Shown here piece by piece: positions 1 through 7,598 of a stretch of DNA of 64,000 nt; position 1 is the stretch's first letter, and every line of letters begins with the position of its first letter. The stretch is from positions 62,001 through 126,000 of the forward strand of contig FNPS01000005.1 of the NCBI GenBank assembly GCA_900107365.1. The letters run 5' to 3'. The notes under the pieces were generated by a model. That model worked only from the letters and a program-made list of their open reading frames with translations, had not been told where the DNA came from and searched no databases. This DNA comes from Flavobacterium aquidurense (GTDB lineage: Bacteria > Bacteroidota > Bacteroidia > Flavobacteriales > Flavobacteriaceae). Position numbers and translations under genes: made by a program.

Positions 1-1181
1 CTTTAGATGAAGTAAAGGAATCTTTATACAACGGAAAATCGGGTATTCAGTTTGATGCTGATAGAAAAGAATTTGGTTTCCAATCGGCTTTAACGGGCGT
101 TGTTCCTAAAGCAGATCTAAAAAATTTATTGACCCGAAGACAACGTATGAGCATTGGTGAAGAAACCGAATATGCTTATATGGCAACCATCGAAGCATTG
201 AAAAATGCCAATATCGACGAAGCGTTTTTTGATGCCCGTGAAGTGGGCATCATGTACGGAAACGACAGTGTTTCTAAAGCCATTATTGATGCTACAGATA
301 TTGTTCGTGAGAAAAAAGACACTGCTTTAATAGGTTCCGGAGCCATTTTCAAATCGATGAATTCGACGGTTACGATGAATCTTTCGACAATTTTTAAACT
401 TCGAGGCATCAATTTAACGGTAAGTGCAGCCTGCGCGAGCGGCTCACATTCTATTGGATTGGCCTATTTCTTAATAAAAAGCGGTTTTCAGGATATTATT
501 ATTACCGGTGGAGCTCAGGAAATCAACAAATATGCGATGAGTAGTTTTGATGGTTTGGGCGTTTTTTCAAACAGGGAAAACGAACCTGAAAAAGCGTCAA
601 GACCTTTTGATGCTGACCGCGACGGATTGATTCCGTCAGGCGGAGGTGCTACTTTGATTTTGGAAAGTTACGAATCAGCCATTGCGAGGGGAGCCAATAT
701 TATTGCCGAAGTAGTAGGTTACGGATTCTCATCCAACGGAGGTCACATTTCGACTCCAAATGTTGAAGGCCCGTCTATAGCCATGCAACGAGCGCTTGAC
801 GACGCACAATTAAAAGCAACAGACATCGAATACATTAATGCGCATGCCACTTCAACTCCGGTTGGAGACGGAAATGAAGCCAAAGCGATCTTTGAAGTTT
901 TTGGAGAAAAAAATCCATACGTAAGTTCCACTAAATCAATGACTGGCCACGAATGCTGGATGGCCGGAGCCAGTGAAGTGATTTATTCAATTTTGATGAT
1001 GCAGCATGATTTCATTGCGCCGAACATCAATTTGGATAATCCTGATGAAGATGCTTCTAAATTAAATTTGGTCAAAACTACTTTAAACAAAAAATTTGAC
1101 ATATTTTTGTCCAATTCTTTCGGTTTCGGAGGAACCAACTCTGCGTTGGTGGTTAAAAAGTTTAAATTGAACAATGAATAA
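1..1181 (+). CDS. Beta-ketoacyl-ACP synthase (KAS I/II type), 5' end cut by window edge
   Basis: Elongating ketosynthase that condenses malonyl-ACP with a growing acyl chain, here most likely for the flexirubin polyene. The frame is open from the first base, and the residues before the TTG at 129 (LDEVKESLYNGKSGI...) are normal KAS sequence. The gene therefore starts upstream and 129 is not a start. The triad is visible: Cys in SAACASG (codon 432-434), His in NAHATSTP (843-845) and His in SMTGHECWMAGA (948-950). The C-terminal NSFGFGGTNSALV motif is complete. Its stop overlaps the next gene, an acyl carrier protein, by 8 bases, which suggests translational coupling. Assignment to the family is firm; the exact chain-elongation step is inferred from the cluster. 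Confidence 0.95.
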   Translation, partial: LDEVKESLYNGKSGIQFDADRKEFGFQSALTGVVPKADLKNLLTRRQRMSIGEETEYAYMATIEALKNANIDEAFFDAREVGIMYGNDSVSKAIIDATDIVREKKDTALIGSGAIFKSMNSTVTMNLSTIFKLRGINLTVSAACASGSHSIGLAYFLIKSGFQDIIITGGAQEINKYAMSSFDGLGVFSNRENEPEKASRPFDADRDGLIPSGGGATLILESYESAIARGANIIAEVVGYGFSSNGGHISTPNVEGPSIAMQRALDDAQLKATDIEYINAHATSTPVGDGNEAKAIFEVFGEKNPYVSSTKSMTGHECWMAGASEVIYSILMMQHDFIAPNINLDNPDEDASKLNLVKTTLNKKFDIFLSNSFGFGGTNSALVVKKFKLNNE

Positions 1182-1428
1182 AGAAGAAATTATAACGAGA
1201 ATTAATGGTTTTTTGGTTGATGAATTTGAAGTAGATAATGATGAAATTGAACCAGATGCTAATTTAAAAGATACACTTGGGTTGGATAGTTTGGATTATG
1301 TTGATTTAGTAGTTTCAATTGAATCTAACTTTGGTGTAAAACTAGTTGAAGCTGATTTTGTTGGAATTGCGACTTTTCAAAATTTTTACGACCTTATTGA
1401 AACCAAAATAAAAGCAAAAACTGCTTAA
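1174..1428 (+). CDS. Acyl carrier protein
   Basis: Small acidic carrier of 84 residues, the usual ACP length. The phosphopantetheine attachment Ser is Ser39 in LGLDSLDYVD, followed by the expected hydrophobic helix II. It starts inside the ketosynthase stop (8-base overlap), and its own stop shares one base with the start of the acyltransferase gene (TAATG), so the three are translated as a unit. It probably carries the growing polyene or the keto-acyl chain used by DarB. A second ACP at 12125-12382 is only distantly similar, so the two may serve different branches; that division is inference. Confidence 0.93.
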   Translation: MNKEEIITRINGFLVDEFEVDNDEIEPDANLKDTLGLDSLDYVDLVVSIESNFGVKLVEADFVGIATFQNFYDLIETKIKAKTA

Positions 1429-2309
1429 TGAGTCAATGGGATGGCAAATCAAAAGGAACAGTTTTAGGCTATAGAATATTCGTTTTTTTGATACAAAAAG
1501 CGGGTGTCAAGTCTGCTTATGTCCTGCTTTATTTGGTTGCTTCTTATTACTTTTTATTTCTAAAAAAGAGCAATCGCGCTATTTTTTATTATTTTAAAGA
1601 AAGACTCCACTATTCCAATTTTCAAGCAAAAAAAATGGTTTTCAAAAGTTACTACACTTTTGGGCAGACTATTATTGACAAAATTTCGATTTCGGCAGGA
1701 ATGCGAAACAAATTCACTTACGAGTTTGACGGAATAGAAACTCTAAAAAAACTTTTGGCCGAGAAAAAAGGCGGGGTTTTAATCAGTGCACATGTTGGAA
1801 ATTTTGAAATTGCCGAACACTTTTTGGGCGATATCGATCTTGAATTTCAAATAAATTTGGTCACCACAGATTTAGAACATTCGGCTATTAAAAATTATCT
1901 GGAGAGTGTTACACAAAAACCTACCGTAAAATTCATCATCATCAAAGACGATCTGTCTCATATTTTTGAGATCAATGCTGCACTCGCTAACAACGAATTA
2001 GTTTGTTTTACCGGGGATCGTTATTTTGAAGGAACCAAATCACTTTCAACAGAAATTTTGGGCAAAGAAGCCAACTTCCCGGCTGGTCCTTTTTTGATTG
2101 CTTCACGATTAAAAGTACCCGTTGTTTTTGTTTACGTAATGAAAGAACCCAATCTGCATTATCATTTATACGCCCGAGAAGCAACCGTAAAACATCGCGA
2201 CGAAAAAGGATTATTACAGGAATATGTAAAAAGCGTCGAAAGCATTCTGCAAAAATATCCTCTGCAATGGTTCAATTATTTCGATTTTTGGAATGATATA
2301 AAAAGCTAG
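1428..2309 (+). CDS. LpxL/HtrB-type lysophospholipid-like acyltransferase
   Basis: Membrane-associated acyltransferase of 293 residues, normal length for the HtrB/MsbB family. The catalytic H-x4-E motif is seen as H122 and E127 in SAHVGNFEIAE, and a GDRYFEG block follows near residue 200. A hydrophobic N-terminal segment (about residues 29-46) anchors it to the inner membrane. Start ATG overlaps the ACP stop by one base. In aryl-polyene and flexirubin clusters this family is thought to move the finished acyl chain from ACP to a lipid or resorcinol acceptor. Which acceptor is used here cannot be read from sequence. Confidence 0.9.
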   Translation: MSQWDGKSKGTVLGYRIFVFLIQKAGVKSAYVLLYLVASYYFLFLKKSNRAIFYYFKERLHYSNFQAKKMVFKSYYTFGQTIIDKISISAGMRNKFTYEFDGIETLKKLLAEKKGGVLISAHVGNFEIAEHFLGDIDLEFQINLVTTDLEHSAIKNYLESVTQKPTVKFIIIKDDLSHIFEINAALANNELVCFTGDRYFEGTKSLSTEILGKEANFPAGPFLIASRLKVPVVFVYVMKEPNLHYHLYAREATVKHRDEKGLLQEYVKSVESILQKYPLQWFNYFDFWNDIKS

Positions 2310-2380
2310 TTTTTTCGCCACGAATTCACGAATTATCATAATTTGATTAAAAATAAATTCGTGAATTCGTGGCGAAAAAA
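2310..2380. repeat. Perfect 25-bp inverted repeat (REP-like hairpin)
   Basis: Arms 2310-2334 and 2356-2380 are exact reverse complements around a 21-base loop; the core is CGCCACGAATTCACGAATT. It begins just after the acyltransferase stop and ends before the darA promoter, so it may also end transcription. The same core recurs at 20646-20685. A TTG-initiated extension of darA reads through this hairpin, which argues against that upstream start. Confidence 0.9.
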
Positions 2381-2420
2381 CATTCCATTAAACAAGAAAA
2401 TTCGTTTAAATAAATTTACT

Positions 2421-2428
2421 TATTTTTG
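2421..2428 (+). promoter_or_regulatory. Bacteroidota -7 promoter box upstream of darA
   Basis: TATTTTTG matches the Bacteroidota -7 consensus TAnnTTTG exactly. It lies 25 bases before the darA ATG at 2454. A -33 TTTG is not clear; TTCG at 2401-2404 is the nearest candidate. It suggests darA/darB can be transcribed separately from the genes before the hairpin. Confidence 0.55.
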
Positions 2429-2453
2429 TTTGCAACCAAAGCTTCCTAATCAA

Positions 2454-3356
2454 ATGAAAAATGTCCTCGTTATTTTTTATTCTCAATCCGGGCAACTAGA
2501 ATCGATTGCGCGAAATATTGCAAAACCCTTTTTAAACTCAGAGGAAATAAAAGTAACTTTTCACGAAATTGAGTTAGAAAAACCTTTTCCTTTTCCGTGG
2601 AATAAAACCACTTTTTTTGATGCTTTTCCAGAATCATTTTTACAAATTCCGACAGCCTTAAAACCGGTTGCTGAGGAAATTCTGAATACAAAATACGATC
2701 TTGTGCTGCTGCATTATCAGGTTTGGTATTTATCGCCATCCATCCCGATGAACTCTTTTTTGAAAAGTCCCGAAGCCAAAACTATTCTGAGCAACACGCC
2801 TGTCGTTACCATAAACGGATCCCGAAATATGTGGATTATGGCGCAGGAAAAAGTCAAAGTTTTATTGCGTGATGTAAATGCAAAATTGGTTGGAAATGTA
2901 GCTTTGGTCGATCGCGTTGGAAATTTAATCAGCGTGATTACGATTGTAAACTGGATGTTTTCAGGAGTAAAGAAAAAATATTTAGGCTTTTTTCCACTGC
3001 CTGGAGTTTCTGACAAAGACATTCAGGAATCGGATAAATTTGGAGGAGTAATACTTGCTCAATTCAATCAAAACAATTTAGACGATTTACAACCAAAATT
3101 AGCCGAAATTGGAGCTGTAAAAATCAGTTCATATTTAGTTACGGTAGATAAAACAGCGAACAAAATCTTTAATAAATGGTCTAATATCATTCATAAAAAT
3201 CAAAAAAACAGAAAAACGCTTCTTAAAATATTTTATGTTTATTTATTCTTAGCTATATGGCTAATCTCGCCAATAGTCTATATATTGCATCTTATTACCT
3301 ATCCATTTAAGTTCAAAAAAATAAAAAAGGAAACTCAATATTATCAGGGAGTTTAG
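2454..3356 (+). CDS. darA: Dialkylresorcinol biosynthesis protein DarA (flavodoxin-like aromatase)
   Basis: Works with DarB to build the dialkylresorcinol half of flexirubin. DarB cyclises two acyl chains to a cyclohexanedione, and DarA is believed to aromatise it. The N-terminus (KNVLVIFYSQSGQLESIA) is a flavodoxin-fold phosphate loop suited to FMN. A single membrane helix lies near the C-terminus (IFYVYLFLAIWLISPIVYIL, about residues 258-277), followed by a basic tail. I start at the ATG at 2454, not the frame's earlier TTG at 2343. The upstream stretch encodes low-quality sequence through a hairpin, and a TAnnTTTG box sits at 2421. Length from this start is 300 residues. DarB follows after 16 bases. 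Confidence 0.88.
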   Translation: MKNVLVIFYSQSGQLESIARNIAKPFLNSEEIKVTFHEIELEKPFPFPWNKTTFFDAFPESFLQIPTALKPVAEEILNTKYDLVLLHYQVWYLSPSIPMNSFLKSPEAKTILSNTPVVTINGSRNMWIMAQEKVKVLLRDVNAKLVGNVALVDRVGNLISVITIVNWMFSGVKKKYLGFFPLPGVSDKDIQESDKFGGVILAQFNQNNLDDLQPKLAEIGAVKISSYLVTVDKTANKIFNKWSNIIHKNQKNRKTLLKIFYVYLFLAIWLISPIVYILHLITYPFKFKKIKKETQYYQGV

Positions 3357-3372
3357 AAGAGGAAATTAAATT

Positions 3373-4506
3373 ATGTTTGACGTATATATTACCAAAGCCG
3401 CAAAATATTTACCCAACGAAGCTGTTTCAAACGATGAAATGGAAAACTATTTGGGACTTATAAATGATACTGCCTCAAAAGCAAGACGTATTATTTTGCG
3501 TAATAATAAAATTACAAGCCGCTATTACGCTGTCGACAAAGAAGGTAAAAGCACACACAGCAATGCCGAATTGACGCGGAATGCGGTTGTGCAATTATTT
3601 GATGAAAAATTCTCAGATCAGGATTTAGAAGTACTTTCCTGTGGAACTTCATCGCCAGATGTTTTTGCGCCGTCACACGCCGCAATGGTTCACGGTTTGC
3701 TAAAAAATAAATCGGTAGAATTGAATTCTTCGACTGGAATCTGTTGTTCTGGAATGAACGCCCTGAAATATGGCTTTCTTTCAGTTCGATCTGGAAATTC
3801 TAAAAATGCCATCTGTACAGGATCTGAAAAAGTTTCAACCTGGCTTTCGGCACAAAAATACAATCACGAAATCATCAACTTAAAAAATCTGGAAGCGCAG
3901 CCTATTATCGCTTTCAAAAAAGATTTTTTACGTTGGATGTTATCTGACGGAGCCGGTGCTTTTTTATTAGAAAATAAACCAAGCGGAGACATTTCTCTAA
4001 AAATCGAATGGATGGAATCCTATTCTTATGCCTTCGAATTAGAAACTTGTATGTACGCTGGTGGAGATAAATTAGAAAACGGCGAAATCAAACCGTGGAG
4101 TGATTACAAACCAGATGAGTGGTTGAACGAATCTGTTTTTGCTGTGAAACAGGATGTGAAATTACTGGACGAATTCATCTTGCCAAAAGGTGTTGAAAGT
4201 ATGAGCGAAGCTATGGCAAAGCACAATGTTACAGCAGAAGAGGTTGATTATTTTTTACCACACGTTTCGTCTAACTTTTTTGTTGAAGGATTGAAAAATG
4301 GCTTAAATGAAAAAGGAATTGTAATTACTGATGAAAAATGGTTTATGAACCTTTTGAGAGTTGGAAATGTGGGATCAGCTTCGATTTATATTGCGCTTGA
4401 AGAATTAATGTATTCAGGAAAATTAAAAAAAGGAGACCGCATTTTATTGTCTGTTCCTGAAAGTGGAAGATTCTCATTTGCGTATGCCTATTTAACGGTT
4501 TGCTAA
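3373..4506 (+). CDS. darB: Dialkylresorcinol ketosynthase DarB (KAS III-like)
   Basis: KAS III-type condensing and cyclising enzyme of 377 residues. It joins a beta-ketoacyl thioester with a second acyl thioester to form the ring of the dialkylresorcinol. The KAS III triad is readable: Cys125 in TGICCSGMNA, His297 in FLPHVSSNFF and Asn332 in VGNVGSASIY. The darA-darB adjacency is the hallmark of dialkylresorcinol/flexirubin loci. The stop overlaps the next start by one base (TAATG). Two adjacent Cys (124, 125) are present; alignment to KAS III favours 125. Confidence 0.92.
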   Translation: MFDVYITKAAKYLPNEAVSNDEMENYLGLINDTASKARRIILRNNKITSRYYAVDKEGKSTHSNAELTRNAVVQLFDEKFSDQDLEVLSCGTSSPDVFAPSHAAMVHGLLKNKSVELNSSTGICCSGMNALKYGFLSVRSGNSKNAICTGSEKVSTWLSAQKYNHEIINLKNLEAQPIIAFKKDFLRWMLSDGAGAFLLENKPSGDISLKIEWMESYSYAFELETCMYAGGDKLENGEIKPWSDYKPDEWLNESVFAVKQDVKLLDEFILPKGVESMSEAMAKHNVTAEEVDYFLPHVSSNFFVEGLKNGLNEKGIVITDEKWFMNLLRVGNVGSASIYIALEELMYSGKLKKGDRILLSVPESGRFSFAYAYLTVC

Positions 4507-4937
4507 TGGAAACTACTATACTTTTAGAAAAAGAAGCGGTTGGGAATTTAGTACCACAAAAGTTTCCTTTTGTAATGGTAGATCGACTATTTTCTTATTC
4601 TGAAACCTCATTGGTTGCAGGGTTGAGAATTCAGGATGACAATATTTTTTTAGAAGAAAATACTTTTCTTGAAGCAGGTTTAATCGAACATATGGCGCAG
4701 TCTGTGGCTTTGCACACCGGTTATCAGTTTTTTTTGAAAAACGAAATTGCACCAACAGGTTACATCGGTTCTATTAAAGATATCGAAATTAAAAAACTGC
4801 CACAAATCGACGATACGATTCAATCGACCATAACGATTTTACAGGAATTTGGCGGCATCACTTTGGTTGATATTGTGACTTTTTTGAATAATGAAGAAAT
4901 TGCAAGCGGACAAATGAAAACCGTTTTAGCCAAATAA
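4506..4937 (+). CDS. Hotdog-fold FabZ-like protein lacking the usual catalytic His
   Basis: Single hotdog domain of 143 residues resembling (3R)-hydroxyacyl-ACP dehydratase. The conserved FabZ segment LPHRxPFLLVDR reads LVPQKFPFVMVDR here, so the catalytic His is Gln. The central helix EAGLIEHMAQSVAL is preserved, including the Glu position. The ATG at 4506 is the start; two codons upstream are in frame only from a TTG and would overlap darB further. It is followed 8 bases later by a second hotdog protein that keeps the His. The pair may form a heterodimer with one active site type, or this copy may only bind acyl-ACP. Confidence 0.82.
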   Translation: METTILLEKEAVGNLVPQKFPFVMVDRLFSYSETSLVAGLRIQDDNIFLEENTFLEAGLIEHMAQSVALHTGYQFFLKNEIAPTGYIGSIKDIEIKKLPQIDDTIQSTITILQEFGGITLVDIVTFLNNEEIASGQMKTVLAK

Positions 4938-4945
4938 TCAAGAAT

Positions 4946-5410
4946 ATGATAGTGGGAATTGACATTCAAAATTACTTGCCTCATCGCGCTCCGATGCTGA
5001 TGGTCGATTTGATTTTAGATATCGATGCCAATTTCGTAAAAACCATATTTTTCATCCAAGAAGACAATATTTTTGTCGATAAAAACATTTTTACAGAAGC
5101 CGGTTTAATCGAAAATACAGCCCAGACTTGTTCAGCAATCGTCGGCAAAAAGTATTTTTTTGAGGATGATGGCACAGAAAATGAGAATGTTAGCGTTATA
5201 GGTTTTATCAGCTCGTTAAAAAATGTAAAAATATATTCATTGCCAAAAGTTAACGACACAATTACAACCAAAGCAACTTTGGTATCAAAATTTGTTGGCG
5301 ACGATTATACTTTATGCACGATGAGCTGTGAAAGCTTACTCGAAGACCAAATACTTTTAGAATGCGAAATTAATTTGTTTATTCAAAAGACGATTTCTGC
5401 AGCAACTTAA
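4946..5410 (+). CDS. FabZ-like 3-hydroxyacyl-ACP dehydratase (hotdog)
   Basis: Hotdog dehydratase of 154 residues. It keeps the catalytic His in YLPHRAPMLMVD (residue 13) and the partner helix TEAGLIENTAQTCSA, where the FabZ Glu position is present. It would remove water from 3-hydroxyacyl-ACP to create the conjugated double bonds of the polyene. It resembles its upstream neighbour over the whole length (both share the pattern DDNIF-EAGLIE-AQ), so the two look like an old tandem duplication whose first member lost the His. Confidence 0.85.
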   Translation: MIVGIDIQNYLPHRAPMLMVDLILDIDANFVKTIFFIQEDNIFVDKNIFTEAGLIENTAQTCSAIVGKKYFFEDDGTENENVSVIGFISSLKNVKIYSLPKVNDTITTKATLVSKFVGDDYTLCTMSCESLLEDQILLECEINLFIQKTISAAT

Positions 5411-5435
5411 TGCTAAATCGAAAATAAAACCCGTC

Positions 5436-5840
5436 ATGGAAAAAGAAAATGTACCTCAGCACGATGGAAATTTAAGCAAAAAGAACCTCAAAGAATTGGT
5501 TTATGCTACCGATGAAAATGGCAATTACACAACCGCTTTAAGTACGGGTTGGGAACCAAAAGCCATTGCGCTTTCGAACGCGATCGATGACATAAAAGAA
5601 CGTGCAGAAGAAGCAAAACTAAAAGTTCAGATTGGAGAAGTTAGTCCGATTTGCTATTATATGGAGCTCAACAAAATGGATCTTACAATTCTTGCCGGTT
5701 ATGTTGATATGTGGAAATGGCGTGTAAAAAGACATTTTAAACCGACTGTTTTCGCTAAACTAAACGACAAGACTTTACAAAAATATGCCGACGCTTTTGA
5801 CATTTCAATAGCCGAATTAAAAAACTTTAAAACAGATTAA
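5436..5840 (+). CDS. Conserved protein of unknown function in the flexirubin cluster
   Basis: I do not recognise a named family for these 134 residues. No signal peptide or membrane segment is visible. The first half is polar (DGNLSKKNLKELVYATDENG), and the second half is helical, with a GYVDMWKWRVKRHFKP segment and an acidic C-terminal helix. The start ATG is 25 bases after the dehydratase stop, and the stop overlaps the BtrH-domain gene by one base (TAATG), so it is tightly coupled to that gene and may be its partner. Codon use matches the neighbours. Function unknown. Confidence 0.8.
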   Translation: MEKENVPQHDGNLSKKNLKELVYATDENGNYTTALSTGWEPKAIALSNAIDDIKERAEEAKLKVQIGEVSPICYYMELNKMDLTILAGYVDMWKWRVKRHFKPTVFAKLNDKTLQKYADAFDISIAELKNFKTD

Positions 5841-6838
5841 TGCAAGTTACTTTTACACACCATCAATCTGCTCATTGTGAAAATGGAGTAGCGTCAAATT
5901 TGCTAAAAAACAGTGGACTGAACATCAGCGAACCGATGGTTTTCGGAATTGGTTCCGGACTTTTGTTTGTGTATTTGCCTTTTATAAAAGTGAATCACGC
6001 GCCGGCCATCAGTTATAGAACTTTGCCGGGACAGATTTTTAATAAAGTCGCAAGCCGATTAAATCTTAAAATAAAAAGACAAAAATTTTCTTCTGTTTCA
6101 ACTGCCACTCAGGCTTTAGACGAAAATTTAAAAAATAATATTCCAACTGGTTTACAAGTTGGTGTTTACAATTTGAGTTATTTCCCGGATGAATACCGTT
6201 TTCATTTCAACGCGCATAATTTAGTCGTTTACGGAAAAACCGAAACCGATTATCTGATCAGCGATCCTGTGATGGAAACCGTTACAACTTTAACACACGA
6301 CGAACTGGAGAAAGTACGTTTTGCTAAGGGTGCTTTTGCGCCAAGAGGACAGATGTATTATCCAATTCAGGTTCCGGGTGAAGTTGATTTTAAAAGTGCG
6401 ATCATCAAAGGAATTAAAGATACCTGTCGTACTATGCTGGCGCCAATGCCAATTGTAGGTGTCAATGGAATTAAATTTGTTTCCCGCCGAATCAGAAAAT
6501 GGCCGGCAAAACACGGTGTCAGAAAAGCCAATCATTATCTGGCGCAAATGGTACGCATGCAGGAAGAAATTGGAACCGGAGGCGGTGGTTTCCGATTTAT
6601 TTACGCTGCATTTTTACAAGAAGCTTCGGTTATTTTAGGTAATGAAGAATTGAAAAATCTTTCGAAAGAAATGACACAAATTGGAGATTCCTGGAGAGAT
6701 TTTGCCGTTGAAGCTTCCCGAATTTACAAAAACAGAAGCGCCAAAGAAGACGCTTACAACGCCATTGCAGATGAGCTTTTGGACATCGCGAATCGCGAAG
6801 AAATCTTTTTCAAAAAACTAAAAAAAGCAATCAGCTAA
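5840..6838 (+). CDS. BtrH N-terminal domain acyltransferase-like protein
   Basis: Protein of 332 residues with a papain/C39-like BtrH N-terminal domain. In butirosin synthesis BtrH moves an acyl group from an ACP onto an acceptor. A plausible Cys-His-Asp triad is visible: Cys13 in HQSAHCENG, His126 in FNAHNLVVYG and Asp142 in YLISDPVM. The C-terminal half (about residues 170-332) is helical, as in the DUF4872 domain often paired with BtrH. Its place among ACP, KS and DarAB genes makes it a strong candidate for the ester bond between polyene acid and dialkylresorcinol. That role is inference; the domain assignment is fairly secure. Confidence 0.82.
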   Translation: MQVTFTHHQSAHCENGVASNLLKNSGLNISEPMVFGIGSGLLFVYLPFIKVNHAPAISYRTLPGQIFNKVASRLNLKIKRQKFSSVSTATQALDENLKNNIPTGLQVGVYNLSYFPDEYRFHFNAHNLVVYGKTETDYLISDPVMETVTTLTHDELEKVRFAKGAFAPRGQMYYPIQVPGEVDFKSAIIKGIKDTCRTMLAPMPIVGVNGIKFVSRRIRKWPAKHGVRKANHYLAQMVRMQEEIGTGGGGFRFIYAAFLQEASVILGNEELKNLSKEMTQIGDSWRDFAVEASRIYKNRSAKEDAYNAIADELLDIANREEIFFKKLKKAIS

Positions 6839-6845
6839 CTATATT

Positions 6846-7598
6846 TTGAATTCCATTATAAAAATAGAATCCCTTTCGAAAAAGTACAAAGACGCAGAAA
6901 TGTTTTCTTTGAACAACGTTTCGCTGGAAATAAATGAAGGTCAGATTTTTGGTTTACTAGGACCAAACGGCGCCGGAAAAACTACTTTAATCTCCATGCT
7001 CTGCGGATTGATCAAACCAACTTCAGGACATTTCACGATTAATGATCTGGATTATTCGCATCATTCTGCCAAAATCAAAAAAATTATTGGCGTTGTTCCT
7101 CAGGAATATGCGTTGTACCCAACTTTGACAGCACGAGAAAATCTGCATTATTTTGGAAGTATGTACGGTTTGAAAGGTTCTTATTTAAAAGACAAAGTAA
7201 TCGAAACTTTAGATCTTTTGGGACTTTTAAAATTCGCCGACAAACGCATTGAAACCTTTTCTGGCGGAATGAAACGCAGGGTCAATTTGATTGCCGGAAT
7301 TCTGCACAATCCGAAAGTTTTGTTTTTGGATGAACCAACCGTTGGTGTTGATGTACAATCTAAAAATGCTATTTTGGATTATTTAAAAGTATTAAATCAA
7401 AACGGAACAACGATTATTTATACGTCGCATCATTTGGCTGAAGCCGAAGATTTTTGCGACACGATTGCCATTTTGGATCAAGGCCGGATTTACGCCCAAG
7501 GCACGCCGTCCACTTTGATTGCGTCTGTCGAAGAAGCAAGAAATCTCGAAGAAGTTTTTATTTCATTAACCGGTAAAGACTTTAGAGATGCTATATAA
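6846..7598 (+). CDS. ABC transporter ATP-binding protein (ABC-2 exporter)
   Basis: ATPase subunit of 250 residues with Walker A GPNGAGKTT (about residues 38-46), signature FSGGMKRR, Walker B VLFLDEPTVG and an H-loop YTSHH. The start is a TTG at 6846 (first residues MNSIIKIESL); the next in-frame ATG would remove the first beta strand, so the TTG is favoured. The end overlaps the permease start by 11 bases. Together they probably export flexirubin or an intermediate across the inner membrane, or energise its delivery; substrate is inferred from location only. Confidence 0.92.
   Translation: MNSIIKIESLSKKYKDAEMFSLNNVSLEINEGQIFGLLGPNGAGKTTLISMLCGLIKPTSGHFTINDLDYSHHSAKIKKIIGVVPQEYALYPTLTARENLHYFGSMYGLKGSYLKDKVIETLDLLGLLKFADKRIETFSGGMKRRVNLIAGILHNPKVLFLDEPTVGVDVQSKNAILDYLKVLNQNGTTIIYTSHHLAEAEDFCDTIAILDQGRIYAQGTPSTLIASVEEARNLEEVFISLTGKDFRDAI

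Noticed and set aside
129..131. TTG as the start of the first ketosynthase
   Set aside because: The same frame is open to the window edge and the upstream residues are normal ketosynthase sequence, so the gene is simply cut by the edge and not truncated in nature.
2343..2453. N-terminal extension of DarA from a TTG at 2343
   Set aside because: The extension is read through a perfect inverted repeat and a promoter box, and the flavodoxin-like domain begins exactly at the ATG at 2454.
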